DNA from: Antedon bifida
Taxonomy: Eukaryota > Echinodermata > Crinoidea > Comatulida > Antedonidae
Direction of reading: 5' to 3'
NCBI GenBank assembly: GCA_963402885.1
Contig: OY727095.1
Span: 33,919,001 to 33,983,000, forward strand
Length of the DNA: 64,000 nucleotides
A program made the translations under genes and the position numbers. Of this stretch, positions 1 through 12,800 are shown in pieces. The notes beneath the pieces were generated by a model. That model did no database searches. It was not told the origin of the DNA and saw nothing but the letters and a program-made list of their open reading frames with translations. Numbering within the stretch: position 1 is the stretch's first letter; the number at the start of each line of letters is the position of its first letter.

Positions 1-1568
1 TGCAGTACCTGCATTTGGATAAAACGTACAGCTTTTTGACAGCGAAGAATGTTAAAATTGTATTAGAATATTTTAAGCTATTGGACGTTCATGACCAGAT
101 GGCAATTAATGGTAGGTACGTGGTTTAGAAACATTATGCCTAGCTAAGCCTAGCCTAGCCTAGCCTCTAAGCCTAACTAGGCTAGGTCTAGCCTATTTAG
201 GAATACTATTCTATCATTAGCCTAGGTTTATGATATTCAATAATACCGTTTATTTGTTTTTTAGATATTCAATTTTATACGTTCATGCACCATGTGACAA
301 ATTTGAATAAAAGTCGTATATACAAAGTTTTCGATATGTTGGACGTAGATGGCTCTGGTCAGATTGACTTTGACGAATTCTACCTGCTTGTGTGTATACT
401 CATCTCAATACAGGTGGGCCACCGCAATCATACTTAACTAATATTATATTATTATTATTATCTTCATTATTTCATCACGCCATCTTCCTCATTTTTCTCA
501 ATTTTGTTTCAGGATAAAGAAGAGAAACAGTTTATCTACCGTCATTCTCGGACGGTGTTTGAACTGCTTGATGAAGACGGCAGTCAGAGCATATCTGCAG
601 AAGAATTCGGTACATTTGGATTTCTTTTCAATTTTTACGGAGATGCGGTGAATGAAATCTTCAAACATTTTGACGTATCTGGCGATCAGGTATTATACTG
701 TTATGTACCTCCGGTACAGGTATTATACTGTTATGTACCCCCGGTATAGGTATTATACTGTTATGTCCCCCGGTACAGGTATTATACTGTTATGTACCCC
801 CGGTACAGGTATTATACGGTTATGTACCCCCGGTACAGGTATTATACTGTTGTACCCCCGGTACAGGTATTATACTGTTATGTACCCCCAGTCCCAGTAT
901 ATGTATTAATTACACTATTTTATGTACCCCCGGTACAGGTATTATACTGTTATGTACCCCGGTACAGGTATTATACTGTTATGTACCCCCGGTACAGGTA
1001 TTATACTGTTGTACCCTCGGTGAAGGTATTATATTGTTATGTACCCCGGTACAGGTATTATACTGTTATGTACCCCCGGTACAGGTATTATACTGTTGTA
1101 CCCTCGGTACAGGTATTATACTGTTATGTACCCCGGTACAGGTATTATACTGTTATGTACCCCCGGTACAGGTATAATACTGTTATGTACCCCCGGTACA
1201 GGTATTACTGTTATGTACCCCGGTACAGGTATTAATTTATACTGTTATGTACGCCTGGTAGGCCTACAGGTATTATACTGTTATGTAACCCCGGTACAGT
1301 CTATTTTAAATAGAGGAAACACATCGTTCACTGGGTATGTCTTTTTATTACGCAGGCACTTGACTACAAAGAATTTAAAATGTTTGCAATGGCGTGTATT
1401 GATCGACAAAACGAGATAGATCGACAAAAACGTGAGAAAATCGAGAAGCAAAAACAACTGATTGAAGAAAAACAAAAAAGAAAACAGGCATTGATTCAAG
1501 CTGGGAACTGCCGTGGTGATTTTATAGAGGGCGTAGTGGACACTTTTAGCCGATGCAACGTTATGTAA
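1..1568 (+). CDS. EFCAB9: EFCAB9-like EF-hand protein, last four exons (5' end outside window)
   Basis: Exons: 1 (or 6)-111, 265-413, 513-689 and 1356-1568, with stop TAA at 1566-1568. All junctions are GT-AG and in phase. The visible product is about 217 residues. It begins with a segment around YLHLDKTYSFL, continues through a degenerate first EF region, then three 12-residue EF loops: DVDGSGQIDFDE in exon 2, DEDGSQSISAEE in exon 3, and DVSGDQALDYKE across the exon 3/4 junction. A charged Lys/Gln/Glu helix closes the protein. Order, spacing and local motifs (HHVT, YRHSR, FLFN) fit EFCAB9, the calcium sensor of the sperm-flagellum CatSper channel complex; vertebrate forms are about 200 aa. 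Loops 1 and 2 keep good calcium ligands, so calcium binding is likely. The sequence 'tgcag' at 1-5 could be exon or a splice acceptor. The last intron is filled by a minisatellite (separate entry). The family call is by recognition of motifs, not by a search. Confidence 0.85.
690..1300 (+). repeat. 30-bp minisatellite derived from the EFCAB9 exon 3 donor
   Basis: About 20 imperfect copies of a 30-bp unit fill the last EFCAB9 intron. The unit starts GTATTATACTGTTATGTACC and continues CCCGGTACAG. It begins at the exact exon 3/intron junction (GATCAG|GTATTA at 689/690), so nearly every copy repeats CAG|GTAT, a good donor sequence. Some units lack 2 bp (TGTTGTACC instead of TGTTATGTACC), and near 888-930 the array is interrupted by non-repeat sequence. 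The stretch GTACCCCCGGTAC inside each unit is a near-palindrome. Confidence 0.95.
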
Positions 1569-2006
1569 AGTGTGGAAAACCCAGAGAGTTGCTATAAGAT
1601 CTTTGGGAAAACCATGAATGCGATATTACTCAGTATCGTCGGATTTTCGCAGGGCTACAACTGGGCAGAGCATCAGTGCTTAACCATGGAGGTATAAAAA
1701 TAGATAATACCTCCATGGCTTAACGTGCTAATAACACGATAAAAATGAATATAATATATTATTAATTAGACCACCTGAGATTAAGATAAGACTAAAATAA
1801 CATTTAGAATTAAAGGTTTATGAGGAAGAAGGTTTTATTTTATGCAACTTAGATCGATCGATACAATAAAATGATCTATAATATTATTAATTGTACTGTA
1901 CTGTATAATATAATACAAGAAGTGCATATTGTTGTAGTTTTTTGCGGGTTTGGCTTTCCATAAGAGATGGGTAAAATCTTTTTTCAGCACGATTTCAGAA
2001 AAGAGA
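1569..2006. other. EFCAB9-HOGA1 intergenic interval with a short hairpin
   Basis: This 438-bp gap lies between two genes on the same strand. It must hold the EFCAB9 3' UTR and the HOGA1 5' region. A perfect 12-bp inverted repeat, CCATGGAGGTAT at 1684-1695 and ATACCTCCATGG at 1707-1718 with an 11-nt loop, would form a strong hairpin in the EFCAB9 3' UTR. It lies about 115 nt after the stop. No clear AATAAA or TATA box could be assigned with confidence. Confidence 0.6.
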
Positions 2007-4904
2007 ATGTGGCGCATTGGAGTTCAAAGATCGATTATAGTTTATAGCAATTCCAGAACTCTGGTAACAGCTTCCAAAAATGTAGATATATCTGGTATTT
2101 TCCCACCAATAGTTACCCCTTTTGATACCGATGAAAACATACGGTATGACTACCTCGAAGAGAACATTCGCCGCTGGAATAGCATACCGTTCAAAGGTAG
2201 GCCTAGCCTAGGCCTCTACTCTAGTTTAGCTAACCGATCGATATAAGTTCCCGTACCTCTTTTGCGTGAATATAGACTGGCTTGACCAACCTAACAGCCC
2301 ATGCTTAATTTTTTTTAAATTATCACAGCCTCACAGGTCAAATAAATAACAAGTGCGCGTTTTTTTATGATTTTTTTAATTTGTTTTTTAAACGAGAGTT
2401 TATTTATGGAACGCCAAATTAGACAAAACGCAACTGGCAAATGTTGACGTTGCTTGTCCATTTAATTTGTCAATTTAGCCTCAAACAATAAATGGACCCA
2501 CAGTTCCATATTAAAATAGCCAACCTGTAATTTACAACAAAAACATTTTATTTAAATACGACAATATTAAACTTTTTTTTGGGAACAAATCTTTGTTTTT
2601 AGGCTATGCAGTGCATGGATCAAATGGTGAATTTGCATACCTTTCAAAGGATGAACGAGTTGAAATATTAAAACATGTTAAGAAGTTTGCTACAGACGAT
2701 AAAGTGATCATTGCAGGCTCTGGCTGTGAATGTTAGTATATGAATGTTTGTAACATTATTCAAATATTTTTCATTAAAAAAAATTGGTTATTATTTTTAT
2801 ATATGTTGTCTTATCCCTGACACAATGGTTATGTTACATCAATTGGTGCAGATAGGTGAAGAAGATGTTCAAAATCAAAATAGGAAACTTTTTTATGTCA
2901 GATCTTTTTTTTTTGTATCATACTTATTAATGTTAATTCAAATTTCTATTTATTTGATTGTTTTCAAAAATCTTAAAATAAACATAACTCAATACAGTAT
3001 ATATCTTATTCTTAATTTACAGTTTTTGTTTATATGTATTTGAATATTTTGTAGCCACAAGAGATACGATACAGCTATCCAATGAAATGGCTTCCGCCGG
3101 TGCTGATGCATTGTTGGTGATAACTCCTTGCTTTTATAAAAGTGGAATGAGCAATCCAGCTTTGTTACAACATTATACAAAGGTAAATTCAAAATCTAAA
3201 GTCTTAACATATTATGATAATGGGACTAGTGGGTGTATTTAAGATAAGCACCAAACATTAGTACACACATAAGGTTCAAATATTAAGCTCTGTCTACACT
3301 ATCAAACTTTATGTGACAAAAAAATGTATGTTCCCATAATATATGTATAGGAAACGATGATTTCATATCACTACCACATCACACTTTTTTTGTCAAACTA
3401 GTTTGATAGTGTAGACAGAGTTGAAGACACCGACATAAAAACAAAACATAAATATGCACATAAAGCTGATTTCCACTAGGCGAATTTGTTTGCGTGAATC
3501 GAAAGCATTAGCTTATACGCATACGTATTCGTGTTTCCATCTTCTTGCGCAAATTCGCCTAGTGAAAAATCGCCTAAAGAAATAAACATAAACACCCGAA
3601 AACCAATCATTTTTGTATTCGCACAATGTGTCACAATTTACATTTTATCAAATTATTTTTGCAGGTTGCAGATAATAGCCCTGTGCCTATTATTTTGTAT
3701 AGTGTGCCGGCAAATACTGGGATTGACCTGAGTGTAGAAGTCATATGCAAATTAGCTGAACATCCAAACATCATTGGAGTTAAAGAAAGTGGTGGCGATG
3801 TAAGACAACGTTTGTTTTTTAAAAATACGATACGAAAACCCAAAGAAAGGAAGTACCACCTTTCTGGTGATTCACCTTAAAGCGTGGTTCCCACTAGCGA
3901 CGCAACACAAGGACGTAACGCAACGCAATCGAATTGACCAATCACAAGCGATGGCTTATTCGCTTGTGATTGCTAACTGTCTATAACTTCGCTTGTCATT
4001 GGTTAAAACGCTTGCGTTGCGTTTACGTCCTTGCGTTACGTTCTAGTGGGAACCAAGCTTTATTTGCTTGCTTAATCTGACATTATGGTTATAAACATTA
4101 ATATGTTAACATTTACAGGTGGCTAAAATTGGTTTAATGGTTCATAAAACAAAACAGCATGATTTCAGTGTGTTAGCTGGTTCAGGTGGCTTCTTCCTAT
4201 CTGCACGTACTGTCGGTAAGTAAGGCAGTGTAGCTTGGCAAGCAAAAATGCTTCATAACCCATTGCAGCAGAATATGGAAAGATATTTAGAGGAGGGATT
4301 ACTCCCATTTTTAATCTGATCAATTCATAGTTGAGCCCGCTGAGCAAAAATGCATGCTATAAAACTCTTTACACTCATTCGTTCATCACGACTATAACTT
4401 TTATTTTCAGGTGCTGTAGGTGCAATAGCCGCCGTAGCTAACGTTTTAGGTTCTGAAATGTGTCAACTGGATCAGTTGTTTAAAGATGGAAAAACAAAAG
4501 AAGCCATCAGCTTACAGCATCGTATCATTGCACCCAATGCCGCAGTAAGTATCAATTTAAATGACTTAAGTCATTAAGCCACTCTAGTGGTGGTGTTGTA
4601 GAACAAAAAACATCATCACCCAAAATGTGGACGCTTCAGAATCATATTACAGTGTATAATATATGCTATGGTGTCATAGAACAATTCCTTTAGTCTTCAA
4701 ATCAAAACAATAAATTATTATACAATTTAAATAATTATTCTATAATTTTTTCAGGTTACAAGAATGTTTAATGTTCCTGGGTTGAAGAAATCTATGGAAT
4801 GGTTCGGATATTATGGTGGCCCAACACGATCACCACTTCAGCCACTAACAAGCGATCAAGAAAAACTTGTGAAGGCTTCATTCACAGAGAATGGGTTTCT
4901 TTAA
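2007..4904 (+). CDS. HOGA1: 4-hydroxy-2-oxoglutarate aldolase, mitochondrial
   Basis: Seven exons: 2007-2196, 2603-2731, 3055-3182, 3665-3799, 4119-4215, 4411-4544 and 4755-4904. They give 963 nt and 320 aa, with GT-AG junctions and consistent phases. The enzyme cleaves 4-hydroxy-2-oxoglutarate to pyruvate and glyoxylate, the last step of hydroxyproline breakdown in mitochondria. It is a class I aldolase of the DapA/NAL TIM-barrel family. Visible landmarks: a basic, acid-free N-terminus ([17 protein letters not shown]) that fits a mitochondrial presequence; the substrate motif GSNGE at 69-73; Tyr161 in LYSVPANTG; the Schiff-base Lys189 in GVKESGGD; and a C-terminal FGYYGGP segment. Vertebrate HOGA1 is 327 aa with the equivalent Tyr and Lys seven residues later. 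The ATG at 2007 was chosen because the longer upstream reading begins with TTG. All catalytic residues are intact. N-acetylneuraminate lyase and bacterial DapA are less likely given the C-terminal motifs. Confidence 0.95.
3286..3420. mobile_element. Palindromic MITE, TA-flanked family M1 (HOGA1 intron 3)
   Basis: Left arm CTCTGTCTACACTATCAAAC and right arm GTTTGATAGTGTAGACAGAG are perfect inverted repeats. The interior is AT-rich with no coding capacity. At least seven copies occur in this window. The best-preserved copies extend to AAGCTCTG...CAGAGCTT with TA on each side, as expected of Tc1/mariner-type non-autonomous elements. Confidence 0.85.
3464..3569. mobile_element. Second palindromic element in HOGA1 intron 3
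   Basis: Inverted arms TTCCACTAGGCGAATTTG (3471-3488) and CAAATTCGCCTAGTGAAAA (about 3550-3568) flank about 60 bp of non-coding sequence. The size and structure fit a small MITE. It is only 45 bp from the M1 copy in the same intron. Confidence 0.65.
3880..4060. mobile_element. Third palindromic element, in HOGA1 intron 4
   Basis: The outer arms are AAGCGTGGTTCCCACTAG (near 3880) and CTAGTGGGAACCAAGCTT (near 4043-4060), flanked by TA-type sequence. Inside, GCAACGCAA-like and CAATCACAAGCGA-like stretches also recur inverted, so nearly the whole 181 bp can fold. Its core CCACTAG is shared with the element at 3464-3569, which hints at a common superfamily. Confidence 0.7.
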
Positions 4905-5800
4905 TAAATACCAATGTGTGAACTAATGGACAACAAATGAGGATATGAACCTATTATGTTCTACCTGGCCACCATTTTTTGAACCACATAAAACATAAAT
5001 ATTTTTTCAATATATGCCAGTTTTTGTAGAATAATTCTATTTTGAGAATGGCAATGAAATTAATGATGATGATACGCATAGCTCAAGATATGGTGTGTGA
5101 TTGAATAGGCGCACAGCCAATTTGTGGCTCCCATATGAGATGGGAACATTGTCCTAAGTTTGATTCTACTTAAATCGGATATCTTGTACTCGGTTGTCTT
5201 GGGTTGTTACTTATGTTTTCTACTAAACATATTCTTAAATTTTGTCTCATAGAAAAACTTGAACAAAAAGACTTTATACTGTTTGAGGTAAACATTTACT
5301 TTTTGATTTTTATCCTTTTCTGTTGATTGTTTTGTACTATGTTAAATTTAACTTTATTATTATTATTATAGACATATTCTGTTAATGAAAGTAAACGAGG
5401 GGTTACTCAAATATATATCCTTCTCCTTTGTCTACCATCCCGAAGCAAAGCCTCGCTATCGCTATTATTATTATTATTATTATTGTACTAACATTAAGTA
5501 TTTAATGATTTATTTTAACCATAAGCCTACTACTAGTAATATTAATATGTTAGTAACTTAGCAGTGAAGGAGGTACATTGACCTATGTGGACGTGCACAC
5601 CTTTTTATGAACGAATAGTTATCACTAAAAGGGTTTTCCAGTAAATTTAAGTTTGTTATTTATGTAAATTATTCCTTTTACTTTACTGTGTAAAATCTTG
5701 TTCCACGTGATTGGTCACATAGTTTCCAGTTCCACACGTTTCTTTTATTTTACAGTATTATGTTTTAAACATTTTCCTTTTTTTTTAAATAAACAGTTTT
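4905..5800 (+). other. HOGA1 3' UTR and downstream sequence
   Basis: There is no coding sequence here. Candidate polyadenylation signals are AATAAA overlapping the stop codon (4903-4908) and AATAAA at 5788-5793. The second is the more plausible end of a long UTR. A short (ATT)n microsatellite lies at about 5463-5484. Which site is used cannot be told from sequence. Confidence 0.5.
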
Positions 5801-5909
5801 AAATGAATGAATAATAATATATAAGTAAACAATACTGTTCTTTTATTTGTATTATTTTGTTGTAAACATTTATAGAATAAAACACATTCAGTTATTTGAA
5901 TTAAAAATC

Positions 5910-6820
5910 GGTATGCGTATATTATATTGCCATATATAGTCATTTATGCCATGTCGGTATGCTCATATGTCCATATGTTGCGTCTTTATCATATATGGCT
6001 ATAGGTTAAATAATTTTTTTTCAATTTTCTGCCATATACAATACAAAGAAGTCAAAACAAATATAAAAGGCAAGGAAAGACCAAACTAATAATCATCTTG
6101 GTCATATATGGCCATGTATTACATAATCTAATTGCCATATATAGCCATATGTTGCATAATCATCACCATATATGGCCATGTAGCGTAATCATCATCATAT
6201 ACCATCATATATATGGCCATGTGTTGTGTAATCATCATCATATATGGCCATGTGTTGTGTAATCATCATCATATATGGCCATGTGTTGTGTAATCATCAT
6301 ATATGGCCATATGTTGCATAATCATCACCATATATGGTCATATGTAGCGTAATCATCATCATATACCATCATATATGGCCATATGTTGCATAATCATCAT
6401 CATATATGGCCATATGTTGCATAATCATCATCATATATAGCCATATGTTGCATAATCATCATATATGGCCATATGTTGCATAATCATCATCATATATGGT
6501 CATGTAGCATAATCATCATCATATATGCTCATATGTAGCGTAATCATCATCATATACCATCATATATATGGCCATGTGTTGTCTAATCATCATCATATAT
6601 GGCCATATGTTGCATAATCATCACCATATATGGTCATATGTAGCGTAATCATCATCATCATATGGCGAAATATAAGTGGGTCAAAATATGCATGTTTTCG
6701 CAGTAACTCCTGGGCCATGTTCAGGGATTCTTCGAAAAGTCAACCGAACAGTATGCGCATATATGTTGCCATGTCGGCATACATAAATGGCAAAATATGG
6801 CCATTTGTTGCGTAATTATT
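5910..6820. repeat. AT-rich minisatellite of about 31 bp (CATATATGGCCATATGTTGC family)
   Basis: The dense core (about 6098-6665) repeats CATATATGGCCATATGTTGC followed by ATAATCATCAT, with units of about 28-34 bp. It is flanked by two diverged long copies containing ATGCCATGTCGG (near 5948) and TTGCCATGTCGG (near 6766). Three units contain CCATATATGG, a perfect CArG-box sequence. It lies between the convergent ends of HOGA1 and RNF38/44. Confidence 0.9.
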
Positions 6821-9800
6821 GGAGGGGATTCATTGAATATGTCTATACAGATGTTTTTCCACGTGTTAAGAATGGGCCGTGGTCCTGTGCCTTGATCAAA
6901 CAAAAGAATAAGATAACAGAATAAGACACGGACTCAAGTATGCTTTTAATGCAGTGTTATTATCTGCTTTCCGGGCTGTTAGATTACGACCATAGTACAA
7001 AAACTGCATGAAGCACACACACACCAACTCCAAGATACTTAAAAATCTACAATTACAGTCATCATCTTCTCCGTTATAACATCCATATTATTATTTAATA
7101 AAAACGATCATATTAATAATAATAGTAGTAATATTAATTGTAATGATAAGCACAATAAACTAAATAAACATATACCGTTAAGAATTGTGTGGAATGATTA
7201 ACATACACATAAATGATTTTTAATTTAAGCCACACAAAACTCGTTGAAAAGTTAAATGCCTATAGAGGGCGCCCTTTTATTCTAGAAGCCAAAATAATAA
7301 TTAAAAAAAACATTGATTTTAAAAAATAGACAAGCTGGAAGATATAATAAATACTTATTATTATTTATGGTCTTTACACGACAACATTCTAACTGCTAAT
7401 TGAATAATAATGAACCCATCACATACATATCTTGTGAAACTCTATGGCAGGCAGGATGTGTAAGCAATAATATTCCCATATGTTAATAAAGCGGGCATAT
7501 AAACAATTACCAATAATATTATCTGATCAACTGTCTTATCAAAATAAACAAAAGATAGCTGTTATATGGAAGCAAACATTTAAATCAGGAAGTAATAAAC
7601 AGCGTAAATAAAAAACGCAAAGCAATTATTCGCAACTGATTTCACTCGTCAGTTACATATTAAAACTGATCAACAGTTAAAAAAGCAACGAAAAATGAAT
7701 TGTTAAAATAAAAATAGCAAAGAGGGTTTAATATGCACCCACATTACATCATAAGCACCACGTTATTAAAAAAAACCAAGCTTACACTCATTCTATTCGA
7801 ATGGAACAAAACTAGGCGGCAAATGAATAAACAAAATCAAGGTATATACTGGGTTTAAATAACCCTTACGCTAGTAGTATTGAAAAATAAAGACCTTAGC
7901 AAATTTAATTTTAAAACTAAAATTGTACCTAAATGCTTTGCATAAAGGCGTGGGAATACATATTCCATTGTAGGCGTGACAAGGTATGGTTTGCAGAATA
8001 TAATTATAATTGTTCCCAATTGTACATTTGACGGGCATTATTTTGTGTTGCATACTAAAACAAAACGCATCAGATTATAATAACCAATTTGATACCAATT
8101 AATTTGCATAATTAAAAATTAGAAAAATTAAAAATAGGTAAATAAATTTACTTAATAAGTAATCAAACTTATAGAAGTGTTATTTAACTGAATTTAAATT
8201 ACAGTAACAGCAAATTAATGTTTTACCTGTCAATTTTTTAAATCGTCAATTGTTAACTTCATATATTCTTAGTATAACGTCTTTAGGTCTAAGTAACGCG
8301 TACATATCTAAAGTATAATTAATATCCATATACTTTATTTACATGTTAAGTCTACAATGCCTGTCCATTTAATCTAGAATAAGAACGATGTACATTTTTA
8401 AATTTACTTAATAACAAACCCCAAAATTACAGATGTGATTGTCCAAAATGCAACTCAAGCAAACCTATTAAAAATACCAATACCATAAACTAGCAATACT
8501 TGGTCCTTTACCCGCTGCAACTAACATGTTATATATTTAACTATTTTAGATCCTACAAGCTAACATATCTAGTCCCCTATCACAAACAAACGGTTAGTCA
8601 ATTTGGTGCAATAACGATTCTTTGGATTTTTGTTAACATACATAAAGATAAAAGCAGCATGGTGAGAGATGAAAATGATTGACATTACATAGCTGACAAC
8701 AATACATGCGTTTACATTAAGAGTAAGCAAAATACAGAAATTAATTCAAATAAAACCCAACATACACAATATGACGCTTAAAAATACCCCTTAAAATTTA
8801 TTCCTGAGAAATTACTAAGTTTGGAAAAAAACTATTTGCATGTAACAAAATTAATCTAAGGGATTGACTTAAAAGTTGAGTGTATTCTCGACTGGGTAAG
8901 CGCAACAACCAGGTTTAATTTATGTTCGTCAACAAAGTATGTAAAAGAAATTCAAAGAAAATACTATATTTCTCAATTGCAATTATAGTAAAAAAATATT
9001 TCAAAAGCAACACCCCGAAAAAATATATTTTAAGAAGAATGATTTATAAACATTTAAAATGCGATAACAAAATTAAACATAAGAAGGCATATTGTAATAT
9101 ATTACGTAACAATGAATATAAAATAGATGGAATGCAAGTATAGACATAGATATAACAATTGTGACAATTTCCCCAAAACAGCTAAGCAATTATTGCTAAA
9201 AACTCACCCAATGCTTAAAACTAATTAAGATTAGTTAAGTAATACGATCTAGTAGAGCTTAATTTTTACCAAGAATGATAATGGTAAAATTGTAATCTAC
9301 CAATAATCTTTTTAAGATTGGAAAGAAATAGTTACTTGCATAAAAAAAACATACATGCCTCTGTTTTTCATTTCTTTCATAATTTCTTGGTTATTATAAG
9401 CTTGTATACAATATAAGCATTGAGTAGAGCCAATAAATAATTCAAGTTGGGAAAAATGCTGATCATATGCTTTTCTTTTCAAAAAGTCACTAAAGACTAA
9501 CAAAAATCAGAGCTGTTTCTTGGCTTCCATCGTTAACTAAAGCATTTTTCAAGAAGTAGAGTGCACAGGTTTTTGATAGTAAACGACACCTACTCGACAA
9601 AACCGTCCTTATAGATATTAGCTATATAACCGGCAGTTTTAACACGACAAGAATAACGTTCTCATACAATACAGACGCAAGTAAAAGGCCCTCTCTAAAA
9701 CTGAGCACCGCACAACATTTCTCAGCTATATATCACAAGTACTTTGAATAATAATGACCATTTGAATAACTGCATGCTTTCGGCATAAATATTGATATAT

Positions 9801-12800
9801 TAATTATGTTAAGCTTGTATATTTTGCCTTTGTTTACTAAACTAGCTGATCACGCATAATTCTGTTTTATTTTTCTACATCTAGATATCAACCAATGCCT
9901 AACTCTATTTTGAGCTCAAAACGACCAAACCGCAAACCGTCAAATGCAGACCGCTAGAGGGCGCACACCTTCAGAGATCGCTCGAGTAATGCAGACATAC
10001 AGAATCACAAGTAGTACACGTTGCATATTGAATATCTATACTGACATGTCTGTTCCTGATTAGTATTTAGACACAACCTTAAATTGGTGTAACATCCGAC
10101 AAACCCAAGCTAAACTATGACTGAATTGTTTGAATATGTATTTCTTAAAACCAAAGAGAACAAAGTCCACTAAACATGACCGAGTTAAACAAAACTGACA
10201 TTAATATGTTGACAATTGCAAGTAACAAAGGTATAGCATCAAGTGACGTGGATATAGAAAACACTGTTCACCAAGTTATTAATGTTATTTTGTGTTTAAG
10301 TTACAACATCGTAAATGTTAGGTTAAGATTAAAACAAGTTGAATTGTCAATATTTTGATTAAATTTGAATAAATATAAAAAAAATTAATATTTTCAGCGT
10401 ATCTGCTTATACAAAGGTTGAAATATTTCATATATTTTAAAGAAACATTACAAAATAAAAATATAAAACTGACAAAAATACATTCATCAATTAATCAATT
10501 AAATTATTATAAAGGCACATTTTCTGATTTAGCTAAACTAAATAGCATAAGTGACATTTGAGTACAAATAGCCTCCAATGTCACTGGAGTGTAAATAGCA
10601 TATATATTACTGTAGTGTAAATAGATAATCCCAGTGAACATAATAAAGCAAGATTAGCACAATTTGTACATACATTTTAGTGTTCCTTCGAGTAAACCCA
10701 TATTAATTGTAATTAATTCATTTTAATTAATCACACTATTTTGTTAGTAATGAGGTAGCTACAAAGACACTAGCAGCAAAATAAACACTTCTATTTATTT
10801 TTTTTTAGTGGAACATTTTTGTCAAATTCGATAATTACATTCTTTAATGTAAAATGTTTCAAATTTCACCAAAATATTCTACATTTTTTCATTGCAAAAT
10901 CTGTTTTTGTTTACTAATTGTTCTTCTCATTGAAGAAGATATAAAACCTACAATACTTGTAGGAGATATTCTAAATATTTATTTGCATTCCCAGACTATC
11001 GATAGCAGTAAGAGTTGCAGAATACACGGCAAAGTATTTGAACCATCTCAGTCAAATTTCTAAACCTATAGATACATATTGCAAATTACTAATTAAAAAC
11101 AACTGAATAAATACTGTTATATAACCTCTAAACATGCAAAACCAGTCACTAGGCCTAATGTTAGTTCAAAAAATATAAATTTATTTGATCGAATCTGCCC
11201 GAGTAATTAATTCTGCTTCGTAGGCAGTATTGTCTCATTCTTCTTTAAAATATTACAATCGCTTAATTTTTATTTATTATAAACCAGATACATAATTTGT
11301 GATAACATATTCCTTACAAGCAGTTGATTAATATATACTATCTATGCCTTACATAGAAGTATTACATTTTCTACGTTCTTAGCTGTAAACTACTATGGCG
11401 TATTACAGGTATTAACAGTGATACATACAACATCATATTTCTGGTTTAAAATTCCATGCATATACTTTTATTTTCTTTTTTTTTTCTTGTGCTGGTTATT
11501 CCATAAACGAGTGATATATGCAAATGTATTACTAATATATTAATCCTTTACATCACAATTTAATGGTGAGATTATTACTTAGTTAACAACTAACACCACT
11601 ATGCTTGAAGTTCCTATAATGCAATTCATAATATTTCAAAGAAAAATCCCAAAAAATGATTGTAAATGAGTAAGTATAGAGGTTCTCGTGGAGTGCCACT
11701 CAGTGATTCAAACATTGAGTGATGCCGACATAGCTTAGTAAAGAATAGCTAAGCAAAAACTTAACCACTCTTAAAAAGCCACATACGCACACTAGAGACG
11801 TACTGGAGATGTAAAATAAATGCCAGGACATAGAATGAGTGTGAACCTATGAATATTTAGTACAACAATACAGACATTGTTTCATTAGATTTCCAACATA
11901 CTAGAGTAATAAAACACTGCTCTAAATCTATTACAGCATATAAAACTAGCATACAATGATGCGAATGGTTAATTGCACATGAAAATGTTTGGTGTGTTTG
12001 GGCCAGGTGCGACTTGCGACCAAGCAGCAATCAAGATATATATAACGGCAGTGATGGGAAAGGAATTGTCCTGGCTTTATGTTCAAATTTTGTGTTTATG
12101 AGTGAGTGAAAAACTTGTCCATGTTTTAATAACAATTTTACAAGTTTGAATGTTATAAAGCAACATGCAAACGTAAATGTGTGCGAATGACATGCATATG
12201 TGTACAAACATAAATGTATGCATTACCAAAATGAATTCATGCATATCAAGCGTGAATGGTACATGCATATGTGCAGACAACATGCAAGTAGCATGCATGT
12301 ACAACACCTATTATTTTATGCAAACGATTGAAAATGTATTTAATTTAAATGTGTATATTTTTAACTATTGGCAAGCAAGGATGGCCTACATTAAATAGGA
12401 AGACATGTGCTGCTGGATGTGTCTTTGACTATAATGGTTCAGTCCTGGACTATAATGGTTCAGTCCTGGACTATAATGGTTCAGTCCTGGACTATAATGG
12501 TTCAGTCCTGGACTATAATGGTTCAGTCCTGGACTATAATGGTTCAGTCCTGGGTTATGGGCATACAAGCAGGCATGTTACAAGGCAATGGTATTTTGTG
12601 GCTAATTCAAAACCCTATGCTTTCATAAACCTAATATTTGGCACTATCCCCTAATTTTTGAATAAATATCAATTTAGCAAAAATGAATTAGATGCCTAAG
12701 AGTTAATCATCAAAACCACAATTAATATAAGGCATGCAGAAATACATTAAACATATAAATTACTAAATAACCAAATTAATACTAACAATTGATTAGCATT

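Noticed and set aside
139-196. CCTAG-rich stretch in EFCAB9 intron 1, telomere-like at a glance
   Set aside because: The unit is CCTAG, not CCCTAA, it is short and irregular, and it sits inside a gene. It is a simple repeat.
1950-2246. Longer N-terminus for HOGA1 from 1950
   Set aside because: It would start at TTG. The ATG at 2007 gives a normal length and a good mitochondrial presequence, and the reading past 2196 is intron.
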